This document shows positions 37,735-49,778 of a DNA stretch of 64,000 nucleotides, piece after piece. Source of the stretch: Lucifuga dentata (taxonomy: Eukaryota > Chordata > Actinopteri > Ophidiiformes > Bythitidae); the NCBI GenBank assembly GCA_014773175.1, contig VXCM01005079.1, positions 1-64,000 of the forward strand, written 5' to 3'. The notes under the pieces were generated by a model that was not told the origin of the DNA, made no database searches, and was given only the letters and a program-made list of their open reading frames with translations. Position 1 is the first letter of the stretch. The number at the start of each line of letters is the position of its first letter. Made by a program: the position numbers and the translations under genes.

Positions 37735-39421
37735 ATCAGACAGAATAACTGATGTCTGTGTGTGTGTGTGGGTGTGTGCAGGGCCTTTATTCAAAAATAT
37801 TACAAGGTTAGGTGAAGTAAATCAATGATCTAAACTGTAATTGCAGAGAAAAGCATGTCATTTCCTGTAAGCAGTAATTAGATATTTCCCATATGCATGT
37901 ATCAGACATAAAAGAACAGTAAAAACTAATATATCTCTTGTGATTATAAATCATTCAGCTTTGCTATTTCCTGATTTTATGCACATGAGCAATTCAATTA
38001 AAAAAAGAAAACAAAAGACACCAAGATGTCATCAAGAGACCAATCCCTGATTTGCTCCACTGAGCGAGTAAGAAAACAACATTGTGAACAAGTTAACGGA
38101 ATCCAGGGTGATTTCACGGAGATATGGGCATGTTTTCTGGTTCATAACTGCTAGCACCACACCAAATAAAGACCATTTGGGTGTAAAAGCTCAAATAAAC
38201 ATTTTATGAATACACAAATTAAATCTCCACTTATTTTTAATAGAACAAATACAAGTTTTATCTGTTGAAGTCTTCACTGCTTCAGGAGTTGCTTGTTTAA
38301 ATATGTGAACTGATTTACGACAATACAAATAATGATGTGCAATTTCTTAAGGATCAAAATGATAGATGTGAAAGGGCACACATCTTTATTGAGTGAACTG
38401 CATTTAATAAAGCAAATATCATAGTTTGTTTTATTTTTATTTTTTTCCATTTTTTGATGTAATAATTTAATAATTTTAAAATGCAAATGAACACGTCAGT
38501 AAGTTCCTGGAGAAATGTATCACTACAGATGGGACTTTTTTTATTATTGCATGTCCCTGGCTGCGGTATTGTAAAATATAATGTTTATTTTTGACAACTT
38601 ACACATTTTCACCAAGAGCTTACTCCTCCAGACGGTGAGTCACAGGCCTGAGGGTGAAAACCATTTTGTTGATGAGAGGTCATATGAGATGCGTTTAAGA
38701 GTCCAGAAAAACACAAATAATTTCTTAGTGTATGCTATGTGGAAGGTGGAATCTGAGAATGAACATACCATCAAACCTTGAACTGTGAAAAATGGGTTCC
38801 TGTTATTTGAGAAGAACACTGAACAAACCCAGTGCTCAGGATCACAAACGGGGAAAGTATCAGATGTGGTTGTGACGTAGACACAGTAAGTCAGTGTCAG
38901 CAGTAATGGGAAGTGGTGATTTATCAATATAGTTTGGCATATTGTAATATTTTCTTGGTACAGAGAGAAAGTAAAAGTAAGAAATAAATTGCATGTTTTT
39001 TTCTCTCATTTAATGTTTTTACTCTGGCATGGTACAGGCTACATTTGGTGGGTAATGATATATGGGTTCCCACAATAAAATAAAATAAGAGAGTACTCCC
39101 ATTAAGATAAGCACTGCAGGCCAAGGAAACCTCGAAATGCCAGCGGCATATTGATTACATGACCTGTACTAATAGAAGGGTTAACTGCTCCTCTCAGACT
39201 TTTTATCCAGGAAGTCACGGCCCTACAACAGCGAGCAGCAAAGACATTTCAAATTTTGACCAAACTGAATACGATAGGAGTGGTGAAAAGTTAAAAAGAC
39301 AGCTGCAGTCAATTGAAATGCTAAGCACAGGAGATGGCGTGGATGACTCTTGGGGGCTTTTAGATCTGGGATTTCAGAACACGACTATTAGTTCAATGTT
39401 AGCCCTAACAAAAGATTGCTG

Positions 39422-39494
39422 ATATATATATATATATACAGTATATAGATATATAGTGCGTGCGTGTGTGTGTGTGTGTGTGTGTGTTTGTGTA
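39422..39494. repeat. Compound (TA)n/(GT)n microsatellite
   Basis: Alternating TA units (39422-39455) pass through GTGCGTGC into pure GT units. Alternating purine-pyrimidine sequence of this kind can adopt left-handed or cruciform DNA. Confidence 0.9.
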
Positions 39495-40540
39495 AGTGTC
39501 TGTAAGGACAGACACTCGCTACTCGCTAGTGAAAGCTAGGTGTAATCAGTGGCTACGCAGAAACATGTCTTGCATTTGCAGAAAGTTACAACATACAAGT
39601 ACAAATATATACATATACAATATAAATACAAATATGGTTCTTTGTGACAGCATAATGTTACACTACAATGAAAAACTCCAAGCAGCCAAAATGAATCATT
39701 TTCAGCAACTGTGATGATTAATAATTAACAGTGATTACTAATCAATAATTATATAACAATAGCCTATATTTTGTCTTGTTATGTTCCTAACTGCCAATTA
39801 GAATCATCAAACACAAACGTAAAGACGTGCTGAGCAGCATGGCGGTTATCCTCCCTGCTGTCACCTATCAACAGTACTTCATTTGAATTTTAGTCTAGGA
39901 TCTATTCTGTTGCTGCTGACAAGTTGTTGATGGATTCGTCTGAGTTCATCAAGCACTGGAGCACGATACTACATGTGAACATGTACTGATGCTGTGCAGC
40001 TGATACTGTTGAAAAGCTACAACCCGGGCACCTCACAGGAGATTCATGGCTGAGGTTTGAAAGAAAGAAGAGAAATAATAAGATATAACATTACTGGATC
40101 TGTAGGTGTGGTCTGGACATTGAGACGTTGGGTGACATAACACAAAATGTAAATACAGTAGTAGCAAACTAACTGGATTATTCTTATTATCAGAATAAGA
40201 CACATATGTGCCTTATTGTTTGCATGGAAACCTTGCACTTGTCCAGATCTGTGCACTGGAGGGAAAGTGGAAACACATATTTAATCTGTCTGTCAGTGTG
40301 ACCAACAAAGACCAAACATGCACTCACCTCCAGTGCTAAGCCTTATTTCATTCAACACCAGCAGAGCTGTTAGATCAAACTGCTGAATCTTGTTGAGAAA
40401 ACAATGACAACTTATTCTCCTCTGCTAAAAAAAAAAAAAATTTAGATAGCTTTTTGTGTGTTGGTGTGTTATTCCACCCTTCAAATTCTAAAAAGAACAT
40501 GCAATATTTTTTCATAGAAACAGGACAAGTGAAGACACTT

Positions 40541-40589
40541 AAAAAAAAAAATGTTTTTTTTTTTTTTTTANTTTTTTTTTTTTTTTTTA
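40541..40589. repeat. A-run/T-run inverted homopolymers with one N (40571)
   Basis: Ten As, TG and a long T-run broken by A and N. It is a self-complementary homopolymer pair of uncertain length. Confidence 0.85.
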
Positions 40590-40999
40590 ATTAACAGGAA
40601 TTTGGAAAGCTGCAGCACTGAAAAAAAAAGATGATTTTTAATCACGTTTTGCATAGTGTTTTGCCTGGTACTCTAAACATGATGCATGGATCATTTTCTC
40701 ACAAAATCATAAATAGAACTCTGATTAATATCTGTCTCTTTGGCTGAAGGTAGTGGGGTATGCAAAATATTTTGCTGAGTTGGGAGTTCGCGATTTCATC
40801 CTCACTTGTAATGGCATTGATGCATTGTGGCTGTGTGAGAATGAATAGAAGTGATATTGTGACTGTATGCGAGAGATGCACAAATCTTCTCTGATGTTCC
40901 AAACACTTTTTACAGTCGAATTTATTCCTCCAAGCTGATTACGTGTTCTTCATAGATGCAAAAGTAGGAAAAGGTGAGATCTCAAAGAGCAGTTTTTTC

Positions 41000-41050
<51 letters not shown>
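41000..41050. repeat. (CTTT)n microsatellite
   Basis: About 12 perfect CTTT units; read in one frame as repeated FLS-type residues, which is not coding. Confidence 0.95.
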
Positions 41051-42071
41051 AAGCTGAGGTCCTCAGAGATATGGCATTTGTTTTATGTGCACGTGTGTAA
41101 TATTTCATGCGATATGGTTGCTATGACACAGTGGGGATCCACTCTGTAACACTGTAAAAGACAATGTATGTCTCTCCTTCATCCACAAACTTGGGAAGCG
41201 GAGTATACAGTAAACAATTAAACACGGCCCATATATCTCCCATCTAATCTGCTCAATCAGAAACAAGTGCTTTAGATATATTTATTAGATATGCACAAGA
41301 ATGACACAACTTGCTTTCATATTCGTGTTAATATTTTGCAGCATTTATGACCTAATGAGGACCTTCATGAGTGCCAGCCTGAAGAGAACAGCTACATTAG
41401 ATAGTCTGTGATGCAGCACTGGTTTTATGTGTTCTATATGACATTTTATGGCTTTACTTGAATTTAGCAGGTTAGCGTTTTACGTTATCCTGACATCTAC
41501 ATTATGAGTCATCTTTTGCACTTCCTTTCTTTCTTTACTTCAGACAGGCATTAATATGAGCTTGAAAGAACTCTAACTGTAGGAAGTCCATGTACAAAGC
41601 CAAATTATAAATGACCTTTAACCTACTGACTCACAAATAGCCTGTGTTTTATGATTTCTGCTTGCCGTAATGAAGTAATCCAGTTCTCAAGCAGTTTCCT
41701 TTGACAACCACAAATTTCAAGCAAAACTCTTGTGGTTTTAAACCTGCACCATATTTGCCATCATTTTTTTTTTTTATCAGTACCAAAACTTTTGCCCACT
41801 GATTAACTCCAGAGCTTCTCATATGTTACTTCTAAGGCTATTCACTATAATACTGTGCCAGTACATGTTCAAACTCTATATACCACATTACTCCATAAAC
41901 ACAGATCATTTTCAGTTTGTCTATAATCTGTCAATGTTTTTACTTGGCGTTACTTTAAACTGCAGATGTATGCAGGGACAGCCTACGTATGCAACAAAAG
42001 AACCTCAACTGCACATCTTCATACAACACAAACAATAATTCAACACCGCAAAAGAAGGAATAGCAATGGAA

Positions 42072-42115
42072 CTGCAGAGGTTCTGTATTTTTGCAAAGAC
42101 ACAGAACCTCTGCAG
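42072..42115. repeat. Perfect 15-bp inverted repeat
   Basis: CTGCAGAGGTTCTGT (42072-42086) and its exact complement ACAGAACCTCTGCAG (42101-42115) flank a 14-nt loop, giving a stable stem-loop. It is not next to a gene end. Confidence 0.85.
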
Positions 42116-42280
42116 ACTATATGTGCTGGTTTTCTGCTTACTGGTTTGGCTTTAAGACAAACTGCCAGTTGGAATGATCAGGGAGGCAGATTTACCACTG
42201 GCTTGGGCTGAGCCAGTTCCTGAAGTTCTGTTGTCCCCTGCCAGAGTGATTTTTTCCAGTATAGGTCAACTATATTCGCC

Positions 42281-42286
42281 CCCCCN

Positions 42287-42325
<39 letters not shown>

Positions 42326-42339
42326 ACGCACACGCACAC
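42281..42339. repeat. C-run, N (42286) and (CA)n microsatellite
   Basis: A short poly-C, one N and about 26 CA units, the later ones alternating with CG. Confidence 0.9.
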
Positions 42340-42649
42340 AGACAGCCTGTGTTCTCTCCAATCACTTCAGAACCTCTGCCTGCCTTCCACAAGAAGACAG
42401 CAAATTACTACTGAAAACTCCATTTTGGCAGTCATTAAGCGAAGTCAGCATGGCCTCGCTGTGCTCACATGCACATGAATTTCTCTGTATGTGACCAACA
42501 CATGGCCTGACAGCACATGGGCCTAATCTGAGTGTTATCTCAGATAGGCAGAGAGAGTACGGAACTCATTGCATGGCACTACCTTCTATTGCGTGCCGTG
42601 TGCACGTACGCCGCATGCACCGTCTCCCAGTTGTAGAAAGACAGACTTT

Positions 42650-42680
42650 CCATCTTGCTCCATCACCCATCTTGCTCCAT
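42650..42680. repeat. Short tandem duplication (14 bp, two copies)
   Basis: CCATCTTGCTCCAT occurs at 42650-42663 and 42667-42680, separated by CAC. Confidence 0.85.
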
Positions 42681-42993
42681 GTCAACCTTTTACCTCTCCA
42701 GCATTATAGTATAAGCCTTCCAGTTTTGCTGTACTGCATATGTATGACTATGTACACCTGCTATGGGGTGGCGAGTCTGTCTAATGATCTAAATCTGCCG
42801 TAGGAAGTGGTTGATTTCTCAGGCCTCTTGGACTGCAGATGCCTGCCTCTTGTAAACCCCCACAGAGATACATGAGGCCCATTAAGCAGTGAAGTTTGTA
42901 ATGATGTTTTTGATTAGAGAGTTGTCGGGAGATATTGGCTATACTCTCAACACACTGGTGTTTAGTGCGTTACTGTGTTCATAAGGATGAGCT

Positions 42994-42997
<4 letters not shown>

Positions 42998-43024
<27 letters not shown>

Positions 43025-43025
43025 T
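42998..43025. repeat. Poly-T run (28)
   Basis: Uninterrupted T homopolymer. A poly-A run of 22 lies at 43800-43821. Confidence 0.95.
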
Positions 43026-43867
43026 GTTTGGAAAAGATGAGAAAGCAGGAGGCATGTGACTAATGAAGTCTCAGGCTTATAGTCCCTCTCATGACAGGAT
43101 AATTACACCAAATGCTTCCAACGAACACTTCAAAGGACACTTCATCCCCATGCCAACACCGTGCTACACATCTCACCAATCAAGATGGCCTGACCTAAAT
43201 CAGCTCCCCTTGGCTTGTCTGTGATATGATGTGATTCTCCCCCCTCTCGCAGACACACTGGAAGTTTGCAGTCAATTACATTAGTATCACAATGACACTC
43301 AGTGTAATTGACAAGCACAATAAGCATGCAGGAATTAGTCCTGCTGATGGTGCTGCAGAAACATATTGACATCGTCATCCCTGAGTGTATCACAGGAAAT
43401 TTCATGGAGTGCAAAGAAAGAGTGAAAACACAGCAGCAAAGTGTCTACACCTGAAAAAAAAAAGAGCTCTGTGGATTTTTATATGATACAGCACTTTTGT
43501 TGGACATGGATCTATTGTTTTGTGTCTTAATGATCTCTTTTAAACATATCGACAATTTTTAAAGTTTTACAGTTTTTAACAAAGTTTTTAAGATTTATTA
43601 AAAAATAAGAGATTTTCCTGTACTTACTATTCTTATGACTAAACCTACCACAATCGTGACCATAAATGCTGAAGGCGTTAAAGAAACAGACATTGTAAAC
43701 TTAACATAGATGTGTCAACCTAGAAAATGCTGCAGAAAGAATGAGTAAGTTGATGATAATGTGTGACCATCACTGAATTGTTGCTGAGAAAGCCACAGCA
43801 AAAAAAAAAAAAAAAAAAAAAGTGCTGAAATAAATTATAGACATTAGAGAGAACAGACTCATAGGGG

Positions 43868-44605
43868 AAGATTTACTAAGGCTTGCATGCCTGGTTTCTG
43901 ATGCATTCTGTGCATCAGATCACATGCACGTTATTCATCAAACAGGCACAGCAGCCTGGAAGCTCAGTTTGCCCATCATCTGAGCGGTACCTTACATATG
44001 ATCAGTGTGGTGGGCCTCTCTGCTTCATGCACATGAATCTAAAGGGAGGATAAAAACAAATTACAGGCAGAAATTTTCCTTGAATTTAATAATTGCGTAG
44101 TAATCTTGTTGTCAAGTAATCTTGTTGTGGTAATCTTGTTGTAGTCAACATTGTTGCCTTCAAGTTATTCACACACAGCTGGGCAATAATATTTGCTGCA
44201 TAACAGAAAACTTCAAATGCTGTCAAATGCGGTTTTATCTTTTACTGAATTAAATGCCTTGAAAAGAGAGCAAACACTCCAAGTGTCAAAAGTAAGACTT
44301 ATAGTTAGAGTCACTTTTCTCGCTGGACAATTTTTCAAGTGAATCCAGTAAATGTGTCCTTTCATAATAAGTCGGGGATGACAAATTAGCTTCTGGTGGA
44401 TGAGATAAACCGTATCTCCACAATGTGAGTGTCTAGGATGCAACCCATTTTGTGTTTTGAGGAGACTTACATTGAGTGGAAATGAGGATGAGGTACAGAG
44501 GGAGGAGGGGCTGGAAAAACTGTAGGAACTAACTACATTAAAACAATATTTGCAAATGTGTTACTTTGAAACTAGCATGCAAGGCCATTTTGATAATTGC
44601 TGAGA
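43868..44605. repeat. Possible degenerate inverted-repeat element
   Basis: GATTTACTAAGGCTTGCATG (43870-43889) is partly mirrored by AGCATGCAAGGCC (44574-44586), whose complement GGCCTTGCATGCT matches GGCTTGCATGC. A second GATTTACTAA occurs at 44604. The bounds and type are uncertain. Inside, GTAATCTTGTTGT is repeated three times (44100-44142). Confidence 0.3.
44100..44142. repeat. Three-copy 13-bp tandem repeat
   Basis: GTAATCTTGTTGT occurs at 44100-44112, 44116-44128 and 44130-44142, separated by 3 nt and 1 nt. Confidence 0.9.
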
Positions 44606-44741
44606 TTTACTAACTGGCATAAACTGCTTGCAGTGCTGGAAGGGCTGCACAGGAGCAGGCTGGAAATCTATTGTGACATGTTGAGAAAGAAATAACACTT
44701 AGATGTGTTTGAATGGCTCCGCTGAACATTTCAGATTTCCT

Positions 44742-44744
<3 letters not shown>

Positions 44745-44785
<41 letters not shown>
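44745..44785. repeat. Poly-A run (41)
   Basis: The longest uninterrupted homopolymer in the window. No retroposon body is evident upstream, so it need not be a retroposon tail. Confidence 0.95.
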
Positions 44786-44788
<3 letters not shown>

Positions 44789-47700
44789 ACATTACCCACT
44801 GGATGGCGTGTAATTATCAAACAAGCACTGAAAAGTTTTCTCAGAATCCTCATGGAAGTACGGGAAGCGCAGGAACAGATGGAGAGAAGCCACTTGAATA
44901 TAGCATAAAGATGCGATCCACAGAAAACACTCTCACATAGTGTGCGTTTCAGATGAACCCACTCAGGGTTTTATGTCTCATTTATTTTTGTAACTCACAC
45001 CTGATATATTTTTCACACATGTACAAACTGCATTGCCACAGATGTCATATTTCAGAGCCATATTTCTTTGCTGTTAAATAGTAGAACATTTAATTCAACA
45101 CGAACGTGGAAAAAATCGTGCACTGTCCATTAATATTATGTTACAGACTACTCTATGCATATGGAAGAAGAATGGCAATCCCTATCTGTTTACTAGACAG
45201 CTAACAAAACTCTTCTTGTACAGAAAGGCATCAATGCACACCAAAACAAGCTATTCTCATTAAACATCTGCTTAAAAACCAACAGAGAACATTTGGTAAA
45301 TATTCCCTCATTATCAAATATTTGACACATTAATTTTCACGTTTGCTAATTTTGACCTCAATCTGCATTTTTCAAAAGCACATTAAACATTTGTACTGTA
45401 GCATTTTCATTTGGCATTAACAGGACAGACTCACTCAGGGGAGGAACAAGGTACGCGTGATAAATAAATCATGATATCAGGTGGAACCCAGTATTACAGA
45501 GAAGGACACTTGCAGTAATGGCGGACAGCACTGAATCCATTTCCCAAATAACCATTCCACCTGAGACGAGGCTCTTAGAGTTTTTACATAACTGACCATC
45601 ACTTTCTGTGAGATTATCCTTGCCTGTCTTTCTCATCACTGTACATTTCTGTCACCAGACAAGGTTCCAAGTGGCCTCTTTCATTCTGACCCTCAATTAC
45701 CGAACCCAATCATCTCAGACAGGTATGGAGGTACAGTAATAAACCCTCGCCTGATGCCGCCTCAGCTGCCTCTCTCTCTTCAAGCACCTCTGAGAGCTCT
45801 GAAATTACTCAACTCCGTGTTGATCAGGTGTTATGACTGCAGTGGACTTGTGGCTGCTGGCTGACATGATGAAATGAAAAAAAACTTTTCCATTTCATTT
45901 GTTTCTAAGGCCAATATAAACAAGGCCAAGTGTGCCAAGTGGTGGCATCAGGAATCTGCATTTGTAGTGGCTAGAGGTTCAGGAAAAATAATTTTGCACA
46001 TATAATATGTTAGATCTCCACCAAGGAATGTTTTCACCCACTTCTGTTGGTTGGATGGATGGATGGATGGATGGATGGATGGATGGATGGTTGGTTGGTT
46101 GGTTTGGTAGTTAGCTTATTTAGGTAGTTAGCTTATTTGTTGGAAAAATTACTCAAAAAGGTTATAAAACAATTCTGATAAAACTTGATGGAAGGGCCAA
46201 GAAGGAGTCCATTAAATTTTGGTGTGGCTCCAGAGTCAAGGTGGACCCAGGAATTTTTTAAAATGAATTCTTACCATGGTGAGGTAGAATATTTTGCAAT
46301 TATTTTTATATTTATTTATTTATTTAAATAATACACCAATGATGGGGTGTATTTCTATGTTGGGATAGTCTAGCCTATGATAACCTAGCAATAGGTGCAA
46401 TTGGGTGCAGGTTATTATCTGGATCTGGATGTGGCTTAAATAAACGCTTGGACTGGGTCACATTAATGGAATTGTGACACTAACAAATAAGGCAGAAACT
46501 CACAGCAACCACTAATGTGTAACTGAGATGATGCTCAGATACAGAAGATATTGTGCTTGTTATAGTTGTTTCTTTCTCTTTCTGCCTGTTAGAACAAGAC
46601 AAATTTTGATATTCTTATTGTGGTCGACAATTGGAAATGCACTCTTGCAATACACATACACACAACATGTACTTGTTAATAACTGTTCTTAATTTGTGTA
46701 TGCTCTCACGCAGGAATTTATTGATATTGTTATAAACATAATTGGAGTCCATTCAGAGTATTCCACTAAAACAATTTACTGTCAAGAAAGTTGTCAGAGG
46801 AGACAATGAGTGAAAATTACAGACTAAAGCTAAACTCAAATCTGCTGCACTTATATCCACACTTACACTATAGATTACTGTTTAACTGTGTTGCAAATGA
46901 AGTCTTTTCAGTCAAAGGATGTGCCATTACTGCATCATAAACTCTGCAGAGTGATAGTGCCATAAAGTCCACGGGGGGATACATACCCTAACTCCAGAGG
47001 TTTATTACAGCAATTCTACACTTTTCTGCACATTCAGGTTTTCACGTTTCAAGCTCTCAAAAACATCTTGATATAAACAGTATTTTAACTAGTATAACTA
47101 CACTAACTAGTAGCCTACATTTACAAACAGTGGAATGCTGTAAGCCACCAGAACATACTGTATGGATGTTAGGAGCATAGAGGGTTATTTGTGTATGTAA
47201 TTAGTTTTGTCATTTAGCATCACTGATTATAGCACTGAGAATGACTGTGGGATTAACTTTCTGTTTGCTGATGAAATTTTAAGGTATTTTTTAAGTTCAA
47301 AAGACTTCTTATATTATTGATCGATGACACCTTGGTTAATCTCAACAAGACATTTGCTAAATGCTTAACTGATGATGTGGTAGCAGATGTATAAGTCGCG
47401 GTAAGTCTTAAAAATAACATTTAACTGTAAAATTGGAAACCGCTCTGCCTTCCATTCTATATTCTGTATGTTGCATACAGGGCTCCTTGCTAATGACTTG
47501 ATCCTGTTCATTCATCCTGCGTTCATTCATCCTTTGTATTCAGACAAATCTGTTTACCAAGTTCACCCCATAGCTCATTCATCACACATTCTCTTTGTGG
47601 AAGAAAAGGCAGATAAAGCTCTTCCATGTTGCCACATTGGGCACGTATCGCACTGTGACCTAGAAAGATTCGGCAGACCCTTCAAGCTGAGACAGTTATC

Positions 47701-49778
47701 AAGTTAAATTAGCCTACATGCTTCAGGCAGGGGTCAGGCTAACCAGGCACAGCTTAGCACCGACACTCGACAATGCATCTTTGAAAATGGAAAATAAGCG
47801 CGGTCATGCTCCACTGCAGAGGTGGATTAACATTACAATGTTGTTTAGCAACCAGAAACTTTATTTTATATAATTCCTTTTTGCCTTTCCTTTAACATAG
47901 CTGATTATAGTTTTCTGTTTCTATTTAGACTATTTTAAATACAATAAATATTATTGTATTTAATAATACCCATTGCCCCATTGCTCTCGGCTCAAGCAAA
48001 AACGTCCATGAATATGGTTGTACTGACATCATGACAACTGTATCATAGATTTGGTATTCTTTTAAATGGATTGTTTAAATCAATTCCTTGCTCAGGTTTT
48101 AAAATAAGAAAACAAAGTTATTCAGTCACCTCAGAGTCTGATACACCAACACCTGCATGAGAAGAAAACTGGAAACTCACACAAGAAATGGTTCAGTAAT
48201 TTGAGGATTAGGGCAGTCTCCTAGAAGAAACAACCACAGCCATGCACTGATGATGAACATCGTGGCAAACTGCAGAGAATCTCACTGCCATGCATGCAGA
48301 CAGATACAAATGCAGATGACTTCACTGAACAGGGGAAAACATTTGAAAATGAAGGCCTAAAGTGTGATGAAAACTGTGTTATGGTAGTGAGGAAAAGTTG
48401 TAGCTGGCAAGTCAGTTGCTCTTTGTGTTTATAATGTAATTTCTGTGTGCAAATTTACGTTAGATTCACATCATCGTTGCATATGTTGGCACATGAACAT
48501 CAAGATCATGGATGTCAGCTGCTGTTTGTACTGTGGCTCGGCTTAGCTGTTAGTGAGGACACAAACAGAACGACGCTTCTTCTTAATCAACATGTTTACT
48601 TATAGTCAGGTACAGTCCACAACTCATAATTGCTCTTTTAAAGCTGTGCAGAGAATGAATGAGGATTTAATTCTACATTCAGGAATAAGGCTTTGTGTTG
48701 TTGATACAACCATACTCATTTGTAGTCATAAGAGCCAGAAAGCAAACACTGCAAATAATTACAGAGGCAGAAAAAAGGATTGTGTTTCACAAATCTCAGG
48801 GTGCAACTCCACTGTCTCTGGTTTGCAGCTGCAATTAGGTTATAATTTCGTATGCACATGTCCAAAAAAGTTTTAGGAGTTGCAAAAAGCACAAGGCTTA
48901 ATTGCTGAATGGTTTTGGGAAATGTATCATCTACAAGCTACACGGATGCATCGTGATTTCATTTAACAATAGGTTGTTGTTGAGAGCAGAACATGCTGAT
49001 TAAAGGTGCTAAAATGTCAAGTATTTGAGGGCCTGGATTTTAGATGTTGTCAGCAAACCAGTGGCGTTTTTTGAGCTGAAGTGCTTTTTATTCATGAAAC
49101 ACTCAACACTGTGGCTGCTGATGACAGAAGTACTGAGGTTAATTTTGAGGAAGCAAAAGATGAAATTCAATGTTAAATGCAACTTTGAAAGCCATTGCTA
49201 GGCACTCTGACCAAAAAAACTACATTTTCTTTGTTCCAAAAACTGTGGCTATTAAATTATTGCGGATTCGAAACTATTATGCTTTACAAGCGCAATTAAT
49301 AATTAACCCATGAATCTCAGTTATCCCTAGCATGGAGTAATGTCACAGACATGCATAAAGCAAGTTGGCTGTCTGTTTTGATGCGCCACTGACGATGCTG
49401 TCATATCACAAATGGCAGTAAACGTGTATGTACTCATCATTTTACTTACTATGTTCTCACAATGCAAACCAGACTAAAGTTCAGTAGATAACATATTCAA
49501 GCCAGCTGACCTTAGCAAAGAATAACCAAATTTCAATATGAACATACAGGATGAAAAGCGCTAATTTCAATTAAAAATACCTTTTTATGACAGTCATACA
49601 ACTGCTGACACCCATTTTACTGTTCAATGCGGATGCTAAAATCTTTCAATCTGGGGCCAATGTAGTAAAAGACAACCATAATAAACTTTTTAAATGCTTG
49701 TTTTCACTTTGGCTGAAGATTTGCTTCTCTAAGATCTCATCAGCCCTTCTCTCTCATGCTCTCCCTTTTCTACTGCAG
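44786..49778. other. Intron, distal part
   Basis: AT-rich sequence with the repeat fragment near 46 kb and otherwise nothing I can support. Frames of 107 codons (48553-48876) and 79 codons (47468-47707) lack recognisable similarity. The last 40 bp form the pyrimidine-rich acceptor of insyn1 exon 2. Confidence 0.5.
46013..46300. mobile_element. Dispersed fish repeat fragment with embedded (GGAT)n/(GGTT)n
   Basis: From CTCCACCAAGGAATGTTTTC through AAAACTTGATGGAAGGGCCA, CCATTAAATTTTGGTGTGG and CCAGGAATTTTTT, the sequence matches, from recollection, a widespread teleost repeat in which a GGTT/GTTT microsatellite follows the CACCAAGG block. Here the microsatellite is (GGAT)n then (GGTT)n at 46049-46105, followed by a tandem copy of GGTAGTTAGCTTATTT (46106-46121 and 46123-46138). 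Classification is unknown and the ends are not resolved. Confidence 0.5.

Larger units (their letters stand above)
36949..43860. other. Intron, simple-repeat-rich, no gene seen
   Basis: Apart from the listed microsatellites and stem-loops the sequence is AT-rich and unique-looking. Frames up to 131 codons (37399-37794, minus) cross poly-T or CA tracts and are not supported as genes. Confidence 0.5.
6203..49778 (+). other. insyn1: insyn1 intron between the two coding exons (43,576 bp, phase 0)
   Basis: The intron begins GTAAGGCT and ends in a polypyrimidine tract plus TGCAG. Joining its ends restores the uninterrupted INSYN1 reading frame (KELRE then VVGQIDK). It makes up about two thirds of the window and has no convincing exon of another gene on either strand. 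Its content is AT-rich unique sequence, several DNA-transposon copies, foldback structures and many microsatellites, listed separately. Distal enhancers of a neuronal gene could lie here, but no specific site can be named from sequence alone. Confidence 0.9.

Noticed and set aside
37399..37794. 131-codon minus-strand frame
   Set aside because: Crosses an N, a poly-T run and a (GT)n tract; lysine and histidine/threonine runs are repeat translations.
44745..44785. Poly-A run as the tail of a processed pseudogene or retroposon
   Set aside because: No gene-derived or retroposon body with matching orientation and target duplication could be found upstream.
49587..49778. Upstream extension of the open frame before insyn1 exon 2
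   Set aside because: A polypyrimidine tract and TGCAG precede 49779, INSYN1 similarity begins exactly there, and exon 1 supplies the missing N-terminus in phase.
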